Below, piece after piece: positions 10,020 through 21,243 of a stretch of 64,000 nt of DNA. Below the pieces are notes generated by a model. It did no database searches. It was not told the DNA's origin and saw only the letters and a list, made by a program, of their open reading frames with translations. The translations under genes were made by a program, and so were the position numbers. The stretch is taken from NCBI GenBank assembly GCA_039090855.1, contig CM077034.1, positions 229,016,505 to 229,080,504 on the forward strand, written 5' to 3'. Positions within the stretch are counted from its first letter, which is position 1. Every line of letters starts with the position of its first letter. The stretch is from Macrothele yani. Taxonomy: Eukaryota > Arthropoda > Arachnida > Araneae > Macrothelidae.

Positions 10020-11512
10020 GCTGCAGCCTGGGTACTGCAGAAGAAACATAAGAGTCGCTCGTGTGCTGGAGAAATGCATTACTTACGGGGGGGTTTGTGG
10101 CAAGACATGGTCTGATTGTGTGAGGAATGATGTTTTGCAGTTGTGTGATGTAAAGCAAAATGTTGTTAGCAAGGTGGAGACCAATATGCTTCTGTGGTTT
10201 GGCCATGTTGAAAGAATGAGTGATGAAATGCTTACTAAGAAAATCTTTTTAGCCCAAGTGGCAGGAAGGAAAGGCAGAGGAAGACCAAGGAAGACATGGA
10301 TGGATCAGATTCAGGAGTGTCTGCATGAGAAAAAGATTATGAGTATGAAGTATAAAAGATCTTGTGTACAGCTTGTAATGGATATCAGTGAAGCCCGAGT
10401 TGTATGTCAAGATGGCTGTAAATGTCAAAGTTTGATACGACAACAATAAGTAAAAATATCTGGAAGTTTGTATTTCTTTTTGGAGCTAACCTCTGAATCT
10501 CAGAGAACAGCTTAGTGATATGTATGTATGCAGGAGAAATGAAGATGCATTGCAGTTGTGTGATGTGAAACAAAATGTTGTTAGCAAGGTGGAGACCAAT
10601 ATGCTTCGGTGGTTTGGCCATGTTGAAAGAATGAGTGATGAAATGCTTACTAAGAAAATCTTTTCAGCCCAAGTGGCAGGAAGGAAAGGCAGAGGAAGGC
10701 CAAGGAAGTCATGGGAGGATCAGATTCAGGAGAGTCTCCATGACAAAAAGATTATGAGTACGAAGTATAGGTCTTGTGTACGTCGTGTGATGGATGTCAG
10801 TGAAGCCCAAGTTGTGTGAGGAATGAAAATCTGTTGTGTAATGTGAAGTCAAATGTTGTTAACAAGGTTGAGACTAATATGCTTCGGTGGATTGGCCATG
10901 TTGAAAGAATGAATAATGAGATCCTTACTAAGAAACTCATTTTAGCCCAAGTGGCAGGAAGGAAAGGCAGAGGAAGACCAAGGAAGTCATGGGAAGATCA
11001 GATTCAGGAGTGTCTGCATGACAAAAAGATTATGAGTAGGAAGTATAGGTCTTGTGTACGTCGTGTGATGGATGTCAGTGAAGCCCGAGGTGTGTGAGGA
11101 ATGAAAATGTGTTGTGTAATGTGAAGCCAAATGTTGTTAGCAAGGTCGAGACTAATATGCTTCGGCGGTTTGGCCATGTTGAAAGAATGAATGATGAGAT
11201 GCTTACCAAGGAAATCTTTTTAGCCCAAGTGGCAGGAAGGAAAGGCAGAGGAAGGCCAAGGAAGTCATGGGTGGATCAGATTCTGGAGTGTCTGCATGAG
11301 AAAAAGATTATGAGTATGAAGTATAAAAGATCTTGTGTACGGCGTGTAATGGATATCAGTGAAGCACGAGTTGTATGTCAGGATCGCTGTAAATGGCGAA
11401 GTTTGATACGACAACAGTAAGTAAAAAATATTTGGTAGTTTGCATTTCTTTTTGGAGCTAACCTCTGAGTCTCAGAGAGCAGCTTAGTGATATGTATGTA
11501 TGTATGTATGTA
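10020..11512 (+). repeat. LINE 3' ends in tandem: four copies of an RT C-terminal segment
   Basis: Copy 1 (10,020-10,530) starts 5'-truncated with WVLQKKHKSRSCAG. It runs through WFGHVERMSDEMLTKKIFL and GRKGRGRPRKTWMDQIQE and ends in a TATGTATG tail. Copies 2-4 start at about 10,533, 10,816 and 11,094 and repeat the segment beginning ENVLCNVK...NVVSKVETNM, with a period of 278 bp. The final copy ends at about 11,510 in five TATG units. 278 is not a multiple of three, so the repeats do not make one reading frame. Microsatellite tails are typical of RTE-like and related non-LTR elements. Confidence 0.8.
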
Positions 11513-11559
11513 ACTTTCTCTAAATATTCAGTTGCATTTACTGGAAAAACATCAGAATA

Positions 11560-12022
11560 ACATGAAAAAACCATTAGAAAGTACCACGTACTCACCATAA
11601 AGATCATGGTAACCTCCAATGACAACACACTTCCAACACGTCATTCATCGTGATGTAACTGGGCTTCCAAGGTTTACAGACATCTTGCTTACGCTTCTTA
11701 CTTGCGGGTGCGAAACATCGTATCTTTTTTTTATTTTTTTTTCCTTAGCCTTATGAGACATAGTTTTTACTTGAATTGTATGAATGAGTAGTATGTGTGA
11801 TTTTTATAGAATTGACAAGCTTTATAGTAACATCTCATAAGGCTAAAGAAAAAAAAAAAATACGATGTTTCACACCTGGAAGTAAGAATCGTAAGCAAGA
11901 TGTCTGTAAACCTTGGAAGCCCAGTTACATCACGATGAATGACGTGGTGGAAGTGTGTTGTCATTGGAGGTTACCATGATCTTTAGGGTGAGTGATTGGT
12001 ACTTTATAATGGTTTTTTCATT
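11560..12022. mobile_element. Foldback element with arms of about 200 bp
   Basis: The left arm 11,560-11,762 and the right arm 11,829-12,022 are inverted copies. CATGGTAACCTCCAATGACA on the left matches its reverse complement near 11,960 on the right. TTCATCGTGATGTAACTGGG on the left likewise matches its reverse complement near 11,930. The spacer is about 66 bp and AT-rich. There is no coding sequence. The homopolymer next to the loop (T-rich left, A-rich right) is also inverted. Confidence 0.75.
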
Positions 12023-12357
12023 TATGCATTGCACGTAAACTATGCGCACTTTGCAAGAGGTTAATACCTTAAAAGTGCAAATGTAATAATCAGAATAACA
12101 GTTTGTATTTTCTGTCTCATCTTCATTGGGTGAATCCTCATCTTCTTCAAAGTTTCTTGGTGAAACATGTAGCCACTTTTTGTTTTTTTCCTGACATTCC
12201 ATGGCAGCTAAATTGTTTAAAATTTTAAAGAGATGGAGGAATTCGCTATGTATAAAGTTTTCCTTGAGCATTTTCCCTAGACATTTTACTTGGTAATAAG
12301 GTGTTTTTCACTGCAATGTATTTCATTATAACATTTTATATTTCTTATATAAATACA
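12023..12357. other. Unassigned AT-rich spacer with a weak exon-like minus frame
   Basis: The minus strand 12,207-12,068 has an acceptor-like CAATTTAG and an open frame containing WLHVSPRNFEEDEDSPNEDE with a donor-like AAG|GTATTA. Its start phase does not fit the exon candidate at 21.3 kb, so I do not call it. Confidence 0.3.
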
Positions 12358-12784
12358 CAGTGATCGGAAAGCTGCTTTTTAAAAGTAGCTTGCTACTGCT
12401 ACAACTACATTCTTAAAAAAATAGCTTTCTACAGCTACAACTACTTTTTTTGAAAAGTTGTGAGATTTGTTGCTTTTCAGCTACTTTTTTACATTTAAAT
12501 TTAATTCCTATTAGTAGTTCTAATTCTGACTATTAGATAGCTCTAATCACTCTACTATTCTCTTTTACGTGCAATATTTCAAAGTAACTTGTACAATATT
12601 CCACTGTAAGCATTATCCTCTAGAATACTGTACAAGTTAATTTAAATTTAAATTAAAAATGCAAATTCTGAAGATATATTTATATCTACATTATTGCATA
12701 TGGTATTCAGAGTTAAAATCCAAGGAAAATTACACAAGTAATTCATCTTTGTATTTATTTCTGTATATACAACACATTTTGACA

Positions 12785-13530
12785 CATTCATCATCATCAT
12801 CATTGTCAACTATTATCAATCCACTGCTGGACGAAGGTCTCCCCAAGTTTCCTCCACAACAGTCTGTCTTGTACCAGTCTCCTCCATATCACTCCCGCAT
12901 ACTTTCGAATTTCATCTACCCATCTCCCATCTGGTCTTCTTCTGGGTCTTTTCCTGTCCCTTGGAATCCAATCTAAAATTTGGGCTGTCCATCGATGGTC
13001 TGTCCTTCTGGCAGTATGTCCAGCCCATTGCCATTTCAGGGATTTAACCCTGATCATGATGTCTTATCATTTTTCTGATCCACAAGTTCCTCTTCTTATC
13101 TCTCCTGGTTACACCAAGCATGCACCTCTCAATGCTTCTTTGAGTTGTCTGCAGCCTTTGTATGTCTCTTTTAGTTAACGTCCACGTCTGTGCAATATCA
13201 TCATAATCATCATTGTCAACCATTATCAATCCACTGCTGGACGAAGGTCTCCCCAAGTTTCCTCCACAACGGTCTGTCTTGTGCCAGTCTCCTCCATGTC
13301 ACTCCCGCATGCTTTCGAATTTCATCCACCCATCTCCCATGTGGTCTTCTTCTGGGTCTTTTCCTGTCCCTTGGAATCCAATCTAAAATTTCGGCTGTCC
13401 ATCGATGGTCTGTCCTTCTGGCAGTATGTCCAGCCCATTGCCATTTCAGGGATTTAACTCTGATCATGATGTCTTCCACTCTTGTCATTTTTCGGATCCA
13501 CGAGTTCCTCTTCTTATCTCTCCTGGTTAC
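12785..13530 (-). repeat. Two tandem copies of a second LINE family's 3' end
   Basis: Minus-strand copy 1 (13,195-12,785) encodes WTLTKRDIQRLQTTQRSIER, then MLGVTRRDKKRN, LKWQWAGHTARRTD and RWVDEIRKYAGV. Copy 2 (13,530-13,196) encodes the same from SVTRRDKKRN to LGETFVQQW. These are the conserved C-terminal blocks of a non-LTR reverse transcriptase different from the one at 14.5 kb. Each copy ends in an ATC/GAT-rich tail. The copies sit directly head to tail, which suggests tandem duplication rather than two independent insertions. Confidence 0.75.
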
Positions 13531-13708
13531 CGACACATTCACTGGTGCATATTTCAAGCTAGACAGACTAGCTGAGAATCCCAGGGAATTCTATTAAAAG
13601 TTACGTTTCATTCCAGTATATCTGAGAATCCATTTTCTTTCACTAAAAGATTCGAATCTCGCAATCATTGAATGGTCTTCAATGAAAACCACTGGTGCAT
13701 GCCCCATG

Positions 13709-14498
13709 ATTCATTCATTCATTCATACATACATACATACGTGCATGCCCCATGAGTAATGCATGCATACGTACGTACGTACGTACATACATACATACAT
13801 ACATACATACATACATACATACATACATACATACATACATACATACATACATACATACATACATACATACATACATACATACATACATACATACATACAT
13901 ACATACATACATACATACATACATACATACATACATACATACATACATACATACATACATACATACATACATACATACATACATACATACATACATACAT
14001 ACATACATACATACATACATACATACATACATACATACATACATACATACATACATACATACATACATACATACATACATACATACATACATACATACAT
14101 ACATACATACATACATACATACATACATACATACATACATACATACATACATACATACATACATACATACATACATACATACATACATACATACATACAT
14201 ACATACATACATACATACATACATACATACATACATACATACATACATACATACATACATACATACATACATACATACATACATACATACATACATACAT
14301 ACATACATACATACATACATACATACATACATACATACATACATACATACATACATACATACATACATACATACATACATACATACATACATACATACAT
14401 ACATACATACATGCATACATACATACATACATACATACATACATACATACATACATACATACATACATACATACATACATACATACATACATACATAC
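13709..14498. repeat. ATAC/TATG microsatellite, about 0.75 kb
   Basis: After (ATTC)n and a short ATAC run interrupted by GTGCATGCCCCATGAGTAAT and (GTAC)n, a nearly perfect (ATAC)n runs from about 13,786 to 14,498. That is about 178 units, with a single variant at 14,411 (ATGC). It abuts the 3' end of the minus-strand LINE at 14,499. Sister LINE copies at 10.5 and 11.5 kb end in the same tetranucleotide with 2-5 units, so the array is most simply an expansion of the LINE tail. Confidence 0.9.
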
Positions 14499-15660
14499 CA
14501 CTAAGCTGTTCCTTGAGATTCAGAGGTTGGTTCCAAAAAGAAATACAAACTACCAGATATTTTTACTTATTGCTGTTGTATCAAACTTCTCCATTTACAG
14601 CGATCTTGACATACAACTCATGCTTTACTGATATCCATTACAAGCTGTACACAAGATCTTTTATACTTCATACTCATAATCTTTTTCTCATGCAGACACT
14701 CCTGAATCTGATCCACCCATGTCTTCTTTGGCCTTCCTCTGCCTTTCCTTCCTGCCACTTGGGCTGAAAAAGATTTTCTTAGTAAGCATTTCATCACTCA
14801 TTCTTTCAACATGGCCAAACCACAGAAGCATATTGGTCTCCACCTTGCTAACAACATTTTGCTTTACATCACACAACTGCAAACCATCTTCATTCCTCAC
14901 ACAATCAAATCGTGTCTTGCCACAAACCCCACGTAAGTAACGCCTTTCTCCAGCACACAAACGACTCCTATGTTTCTCCTGCAGTACCCAGGTTTCACTG
15001 CCATACATCAGAGTAGGAACAATTACTGTTTCATACACAGCCATGCGGGACTCTCTAGAGAACCCATCATTCCTGTGAAAACCTCCCAGAGCAGCTATGA
15101 CTTTCAAAGAAGAATTCACTCGCCTACTGATTTCACCATCCAACTTGTTCTCTCTGTCAAACATGCTTCCTAAATACACAAACTCACTCACATGGTCAAT
15201 CACAGTGCCATTTATACTTACATTACATTCAGTGCTACCCATTCCTCTCTCAAACACCATACCTTTGGTTTTTCCCTTATTTATACTCAGTTTGAATTTC
15301 ATGCAGACTTCGTACATCCGAGACAACATACTCTGCAACTCACTTTTGCTCTCTGCCAACAGGACAGTGTCATCAGCATACAGCAATCTGCACACACGGA
15401 TACCACCAAGACATAAACCACTATTATCTATTTTGGCCTCACGCATGCATGCGTCCATAAATATATTAAACAGCCATGGTGACATTACACAGCCTTGTCT
15501 AACTCCTGCACCAATGGAAAACCATTTTGATAAAACACCATTCACTTGTACACAAGCTCTACTACCAGCATACATGGCTTTTACACTATTAAGTAGATTG
15601 TCAGTAACACCATATTCATTCAATACCTTCCACAAAAGAGTCCTATTCACTCAGTCGTAT
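14499..15660 (-). mobile_element. 5'-truncated non-LTR retrotransposon (LINE-1 of this report)
   Basis: This is the longest copy of the dominant LINE family here. It is 5'-truncated near 15,660, inside the reverse transcriptase domain, and ends at 14,499 with the tail that became the ATAC microsatellite. No endonuclease domain remains. Related fragments are at 0.9-1.6, 10.0-11.5 and 21.5-44.8 kb. The tail type and the C-terminal HVERM...GRPR...W blocks resemble RTE-like elements; clade assignment is tentative. Confidence 0.8.
14688..15650 (-). pseudogene. Reverse transcriptase fragment of a non-LTR retrotransposon
   Basis: The frame opens at 15,650 (MNRTLLWKVLNEYG). It carries the RT palm blocks: GVRQGCVMSPWLFNIFMD at residues 49-66 and the catalytic YADD at residues 91-94. 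Then come KTKGMVFERG, EFVYLGSMFD, VPTLMYGSETW and the C-terminal WFGHVERMSDE. After KKIF a +1 frameshift near 14,770 replaces the expected LAQVAGRKGRGRPRK by an out-of-frame tail; the correct continuation is present in the next frame. Fingers and endonuclease domains are missing. The enzyme would have copied the element RNA at its target site; this copy is non-functional. Confidence 0.85.
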
Positions 15661-16002
15661 TATTGTCTCACTGTCTAATTGAGATTTCCCAGTTAACAAT
15701 TTGGCTAGCTTTCATGGTGTACGATAAGTCGGGTACGTTCAAAGACATTGGGTAAGGCAGAGCACACTCAGACCCTTTGTTACAGCCAATTATGCTTCAG
15801 GAAAACTCAAAATGTCACGTCATTTGAAGAATAAAGTAGCACGAATTGTAGCGTAATTTTCCGCTACAAGCTACTTTATTTTGTAGCATGCTACTGCTAC
15901 AACTGCTTTTTTCTATTTGCAGCGATGCTACATGCCACTCTACTCTAAAAGTAGCATGCTACAGTAGCAGCTCTACTTTTGGCATGCTACTTACAATCAC
16001 TG

Positions 16003-16119
16003 TAAATACGTACAATAAATCAAACAAGTTCATGACTTCTTTCCATTGTAACATGTTTTTTGTTATATTGTATTTCATTAAAAGGAGTTTTGACTATATA
16101 ACGTTTTTTTCGTTGTGTA
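16003..16119. other. Short spacer between hAT and Tc1-C
   Basis: Contains the right hAT target duplication copy and AT-rich sequence; nothing else seen. Confidence 0.4.
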
Positions 16120-16267
16120 CACTAAAGAGCAATTGAATTAGAGACCGCTGGCGTTATGCAAATGTGGCGCTGTGGGCGGCACTGTAAACGGAAACGACAT
16201 GACGTATGCAGCGATCCAACAATATAAGGAGTGATGCGACGGGAATCAGTAAGAGTCGGACACAGTA

Positions 16268-16437
16268 TGGGTAAGACGAAGGATCTAAGCGCATTTGATC
16301 GTGGGAAAATTGTCGGGGCCCGACGAATGGGTCACTCCATCTCGGAAGTCGTGCAGGCACTGGGATTTTCATGAGCCACTGTGTCACGGGTGCACCGTGA
16401 GCACATCGAATCCGGTAAAACCATCCCTTCAAGGGCC
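16268..16437 (+). pseudogene. Tc1-C transposase, N-terminal fragment
   Basis: Reads MGKTKDLSAFDRGKIVGARR and continues MGHSISEVVQALGFS, then an in-frame TGA where Tc1-B has Q. The remainder, ATVSRVHREHIESGKTIPS, matches Tc1-B. This is the helix-turn-helix DNA-binding part of a Tc1-like transposase. The 3.2-kb insertion follows immediately. Confidence 0.75.
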
Positions 16438-19400
16438 TGATACGACGTGGTTTGGTGTTTTAAAAAAAAAAAGAAAGAAAAAGGCCGGTGATCTTATCTA
16501 GGGACCCCAATTAAGAATTTTTTTGGTTAACGACTAACACCCCAGGTACGATCCTTAAAAACTCCCAGTAAATGGAAGGTGATTCCACCACCACCGACAA
16601 GAGAAATTCACATACGACACAAAATAATTTGATTAAACATATGTTCCAGGTTAACTATAAATTTATTTTGTGCCCCCAGGCACATGTTGGAAAAACACTC
16701 GATACAAGGAAACTTTAGGTGGCTAGGCTGAATAAAAAAAAGAATTTAGCTATGAATTTTAGAGTCCAGAGTATGTTAACAGTCCTAAATAATCCTCTCA
16801 GAAACCCTGGTCTGCAAACCAAGTAGTTTTCACCTGTGTGGTTTAGAGGATGAGGAAGGTAAGTGGCACAATTTGGTTACCAGCCTGCCTTACAAGAATC
16901 ATCAAAGGATGTGATCATTCACTCAAAGAGTGTTAAGAGCTTAATGCTCGATGTGCATATCTGATAACTGTTGAACCTTGAGCTAAATGCTCTTTACAAT
17001 TTAGATTTAGATGGTTAAGAGTGACATTTTATTCTTTTTTTTCACAACACACTGATTTTGATCAGTTACCTGGAAAAAATCTTTTTCTTACTTTACAGTA
17101 CAGAAAACCAAACAAACAAAAATGTCAAGTCACTTTCCTCTCATTTGAGCTAACAAAAAGAACCCTGTTCTAACAGAAAACCAAAATTAATATACTTCAA
17201 TCCATTTCTTTGGTCACTGGCATTAACTAGACATTTTTACAAAAAAAAATTTACACAATGACATATTACATTTGTTGGTTCTGGCCAGACCATTAATTCC
17301 AAACATACATTTGCATTTCTCTATTTTCCTCCCATTTTAATTTCACCTTCCCCCATTTTTTTCTCACCCCTGAATTTTAACCTTTTACATCATTCCATTT
17401 CTGATCAAGACACATTTTTTTTTTTTTTCAATTTTAGGTGGTACTCATTTTTTTCTCTTTGTTTCTCCTCCTCCTCAAATTTTCCTTTTGATGCCGAATT
17501 GGAATTGGTGTTTGTGCTGTCGCTACGAGAGCCGGCACGCCGTGGAAATGGGGCCTGATGCACTTATGATGACATGGTAGGATTTTCCCTCTTCTCCTTC
17601 CTTTCTTTTATTCTTTTTCTTACTTACTTACTGCCGATGCCGGCCTTTGAGGAGACTTTCTCTCTCTCACACGGCGACAAGCGGCAGCGATGTTACCGAG
17701 CGAGTTACGAGGCGTAATGCCCGCTAGTGCCTTGGGACGATGTCAAGCACTTTTTCGCGCCATCTCGGCAGCAGAGTAAATTTTGAGCCATGGAAAAATT
17801 TGAAAAGAAAAGGATCGTTCCTACCGTTCTTGGGCCATCGCGGCCGCACGCTGGAAGGTTACGGCAGGTTCGGCATCCGGACGTCCGTCGTGCGGACTCC
17901 TCTCCTTTACTCGATTTTTTTTATTTTTTTTATTGTGGGACTCTCCCTTACGAAGTCTGGTATCGAAGTGTGTAGCAGCACGCAAAAATTCTCCGCTCCT
18001 CGCCGAATCCCTTGCGCCCGCGCCCGAAATGGCGGAAGGCAATTGGCCCGAAGTTAAGTCAGAAGGCGGAGAGAAAGACGCAATTCCCAGAAATCGCTGG
18101 CTCGCATCTTCTCGGAGTCAGGCTTGAACTTTGACCCACGAAAACGGGCGCTGCGGTGAACCTCGCAGAATTCCGCCCAAATCCTGACGTGTTCCTGTGC
18201 CAAGCGAAAAATGCCTTTTCGAAGTAAACAAGAGCATAAATAAATCGGACTTTCTGCACTGGTAAAGCTGGGAAAACGTCCTCACAGATGCCATTCTACG
18301 AATTTATCGCTTTTAGAAAAGCGACACCAGAAACTGTAGCCATTTTCGTTCTTTCTTTCTGAACAAAGACTTTTAGAGACCACCTTTACAAAAATTCATT
18401 AAACAAATTAACTAACATTAACGAACATCGTTACAATTAACTTCGTAACGCATAAAAATCGAATTCTCTCTAGCTACAGGTACGACGATCGGAATTACGA
18501 AAAAATAGCGTAACGCAACGATGTGTTATTTTGCCCTGATGCATTAAGCCACAATTTTATTCTTTTACTAAATGACTATTAAATATCCTTGACGATAGCG
18601 CACGCGCAATTAATTTACGAAAGTCACTTCGTTACGGAGCGATCGCCGACCCGCTTTTTCTATCAGTCGCTGAATTATACTATCACTAGTTAATACCAAG
18701 TAAGATTCATACTAAAACCAACTAAATATTAATACTAAGCAAGATTTTAATTACGAAAGGTTACTAAATTAAGCCCGATACACCCAACAATGATTTTAAT
18801 TACACGCTACTGACATGGCATAAACACGCGTTTTTTCTCATTAGATACAACTACAATACGATAAAATACCTCGTACACTATATGTTTACATATTACTTTT
18901 CAATTATTAAAGCTTAAAAAATAATACAATAAAAGAAATCGCGATAACGACGGTAAATACGGAACTACAACCTTACGATTTTTCTTTTTATCGCTATGTT
19001 ATCCCGACGATCAATAACGCCGAACGCCGCGGCGTCGCCGATAATTTTAAACTGATACATCTAACACTATACATATATAAACTGCATTATACACTTAAGA
19101 AACTAAGGCAAATCAATTCATATACACTACATCATATACTGCACTAAAATAAACTTCACTAATATCTCTTCCCTGAAAGTAAACAGTGCACTAAAAAAAA
19201 TGCAATGGAAGGAAGAAAAAAACATTGCATGAAAGAACAACAAAAAAAAAAAAAACCCCAGCAATATAGCATGATGTCAAACTTCCTTAAATCTACTTCC
19301 CAGGTAGTTACACATCCCTTAACTAGAAACAGATATCACAAGGCTAACTTACCTAGACCTATTCACATAAATTTAACTACATACACAGAGATCAACACTT

Positions 19401-19629
19401 CACAGAGAAATCAGAAAGAAGATAAAATAAATGAAAATAATTTACTTGATTTTTCTTGACTCTTAAATCTATTTATTTTTTTCTAACTCCCTCCTTGCCA
19501 AAGGGATTTAAGATCATCTCATGACAAAAATTATCACTCTCATTGAGAGTGCGTGGATCTGGCGACGGGTTTTCCGATCCAAAAATATTGGCCCATTAAT
19601 TTAGAGATCGGAAAAACGTCAACAGATCA
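16438..19629. mobile_element. 3.19-kb insertion with TG...CA ends, possible long LTR or unknown element
   Basis: Comparison with Tc1-B shows that this block is inserted between AAGGGCC and AACTGCCGTGG. The insert begins TGATACGACG and ends AACAGATCA. GGCC occurs on both sides (16,434-16,437 and 19,630-19,633), consistent with a 4-bp target duplication. TG...CA ends plus a 4-bp duplication fit an LTR-type integrase product, such as a solo LTR. However, no repeated LTR, primer-binding site or gag/pol frame was recognised. The middle (17.5-18.2 kb) is GC-richer and CpG-containing; the rest is AT-rich. Its open frames are short and I assign none. Confidence 0.5.
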
Positions 19630-20331
19630 GGCCAACTGCCGTGGATAACGGCGTGTGGATGAGCGGGGTCATCGTCGACTAGCTCGCATTGTAACAGCGG
19701 ATAGACGGGCCATAGTGCAAGAAATCTCTCGGCAGTTTAACGCTGGTGAACAAAAACGTGTAAGCAGCCACACCATCCACAACCATCTCCTCGCTCTGGG
19801 GTGCAGAAGCCATCGTCCCACGAGGGTTCCGCTGCTGACCGCACATCACAGGGTGCAAAGATTAGCATGGGCGCTGGAACATCTGGACCCTAGACATGTA
19901 GAAAAATGTTGCCTGGACTGATGAGTCGAGATTCACGTTGGTACATGCGGATGGCAGGATACGAGTACGGCGCAAACCACATGAAGCGATGGATCCTTCT
20001 TGCTAGCAGGGTACTCTTCAAGTTGGTGGGGGTGGCATTATCGTCTGGGGACTGTTTACGTGGACTGAAATGGGACCCCTGGTACGCGTGACATCGTCCC
20101 TTACAGGCCAACGGCACCAGGATATCCTGGACGACCATTTGCTCCCGTTTGTGCGTCTTCAACATCCCACTGGGGACCTCATCCTGCAACAAGACAATGC
20201 AGCTCCCGAATTGTATCCGAATGGTTGGATGAACACTCCACTGACATGACCTCGCTTCCTTGGCCAGCTAGGTCACCTGACCTCAGCACATCTGGGATGC
20301 CATCGAGAGAGATGACCCCCGTCCATGAAAT
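19630..20331 (+). pseudogene. Tc1-C transposase, catalytic part (broken)
   Basis: Continues the frame interrupted at 16,437: VDERGHRRLARIVTADRRA, FNAGEQKRVSSHTIHNHLL and TRVPLLTAHHRVQRLAW. Then, after several frameshifts, the first catalytic block (TDESRFTLV equivalent, 19,918-19,940) and ILQQDNAAPE. The segment that should carry the third catalytic residue reads SPDLS directly followed by IWDAIERDD, so the PIEH residues are deleted. The same deletion and the same small lesion after DNAAP occur in Tc1-B, so both descend from one already disabled source. Confidence 0.75.
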
Positions 20332-21074
20332 CTTCGTTAACTGTGGGAGCTTGTTCAGGGGTCGTGGATCCGTATGGCTTCCCAACGCTTCCGGTGTCTT
20401 GTCGAGTCCATGCCGAGACGAATCGCTGCCGTCATCAGGGCGAAAGGTGGTGCTACACGTTACTAGACAGGTATCTCTAATTCAATTGCTCTTCAGTTAA
20501 ACTGACAGTGAAATCCATCAAATCTTCGTGAACTGTGGGAGCTTGTTCAGGTGTCGTGGATCCGTATGGCTTCCCAACGCTTCCGGTGTCTTGTCGAGTC
20601 CATGCCGAGACGAATCGCCGCCGTCATCAGGGCGAAAGGTGGTGCTACACGTTACTAGACAGGTATCTCTAATTCAATTGCTCTTCAGTTAAACTGACAG
20701 TGAAATCCATCAAATCTTCGTGAACTGTGGGAGCTTGTTCAGGGGTCGTGGATCCGTATGGCTTCCCAACGCTTCCGGTGTCTTGTGGAGTCCATGCCGA
20801 GACGAATCGCCGCCGTCATCAGGGCAGAAAGGTGGTGCTACACGTTACTAGACAGGTATCTCTAATTCAATTGCTCTTCAGTTAAACTGACAGTGAAATC
20901 CATCAAATCTTCGTGAACTGTGGGAGCTTGTTCAGGGGTCGTGGATCCGCATGGCTTCCCAACGCTTCCGGTGTCCTGTCGAGTCCATGCCGAGACGAAT
21001 CGCCGCCGTCATCAGGGCGAAAGGTGGTGCTACACATTACTAGATAGGTATCTCTAATTCAGTTGCTCTCAGTG
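20332..21074 (+). repeat. Four tandem copies of the Tc1-C 3' end, 192-bp unit
   Basis: CTTCGTGAACTGTGGGAGC recurs at 20,332, 20,524, 20,716 and 20,909 (periods 192, 192, 193). Each unit contains the last part of the transposase frame, the 3' TIR (TCTCTAATTCAATTGCTCTT) and about 25 bp beyond it (AAACTGACAGTGAAATCCAT). The join between that extra segment and the start of the next copy coincides with a short shared CCAT.AAATCTTCG. Copies differ by a few substitutions and one extra A. Confidence 0.9.
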
Positions 21075-21243
21075 CATATAGGTTTCAGTGACAAATATTC
21101 CGAGCATCATTTGTTGTACCTAAGGCTTTCAGAAGGTCTAAGTAATGCAGATGTAGATAATAAATTTGATACTTTAATTCCAACAGCAAAAGAAGAAAAG
21201 AAAGTCGCTAGTAAGTAAAAGTCATCCCAAATCTCTAGCTTAC
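21075..21243. other. Unique AT-rich sequence, probably intron
   Basis: No repeat recognised. It lies directly downstream, on the minus strand, of the donor site of the exon candidate at 21,244-21,334. Confidence 0.4.

Larger units (their letters stand above)
12358..16002 (+). mobile_element. hAT-like element with target-site duplication, filled by later insertions
   Basis: The left end begins CAGTGATCGGAAAGC. The right end, read in reverse complement, begins CAGTGATTGTAAGTAGC. Flanking 8-bp sequences are TAAATACA (12,350-12,357) and TAAATACG (16,003-16,010), matching at 7 of 8 bases. An 8-bp duplication with CAGTG-type ends indicates the hAT superfamily. Subterminal regions at both ends are rich in GTAGC/GCTAC and AGTAGCTT-like motifs, as expected for transposase binding. 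No transposase is present. About 3.3 kb between the arms is LINE and microsatellite sequence. Confidence 0.75.
16120..21074 (+). mobile_element. Tc1-C: Tc1-like element, interrupted and with an amplified 3' end
   Basis: The left TIR reads CACTAAAGAGCAATTGAA after a TA at 16,118-16,119, matching the TIR of Tc1-B at 42.9 kb. Coding sequence starts near ATG 16,268 (MGKTKDLSAFDRG). It has a stop in GFS*ATVSRVHRE and is cut at 16,437 by a 3.2-kb insertion, resuming at 19,630. The 3' end is present as four tandem 192-bp copies, the last ending at about 21,074 with GCTCTCAGTG. The TA on the right side is not intact. Confidence 0.8.

Noticed and set aside
12068..12207. Minus-strand exon with acidic peptide NFEEDEDSPNEDE
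   Set aside because: Splice signals are only moderate and its start phase does not fit the neighbouring exon candidate; retained only as a remark.
13715..14767. Open frames of repeated YVCM or IHTY residues across the microsatellite
   Set aside because: Pure translation of an ATAC tetranucleotide repeat in several frames on both strands.
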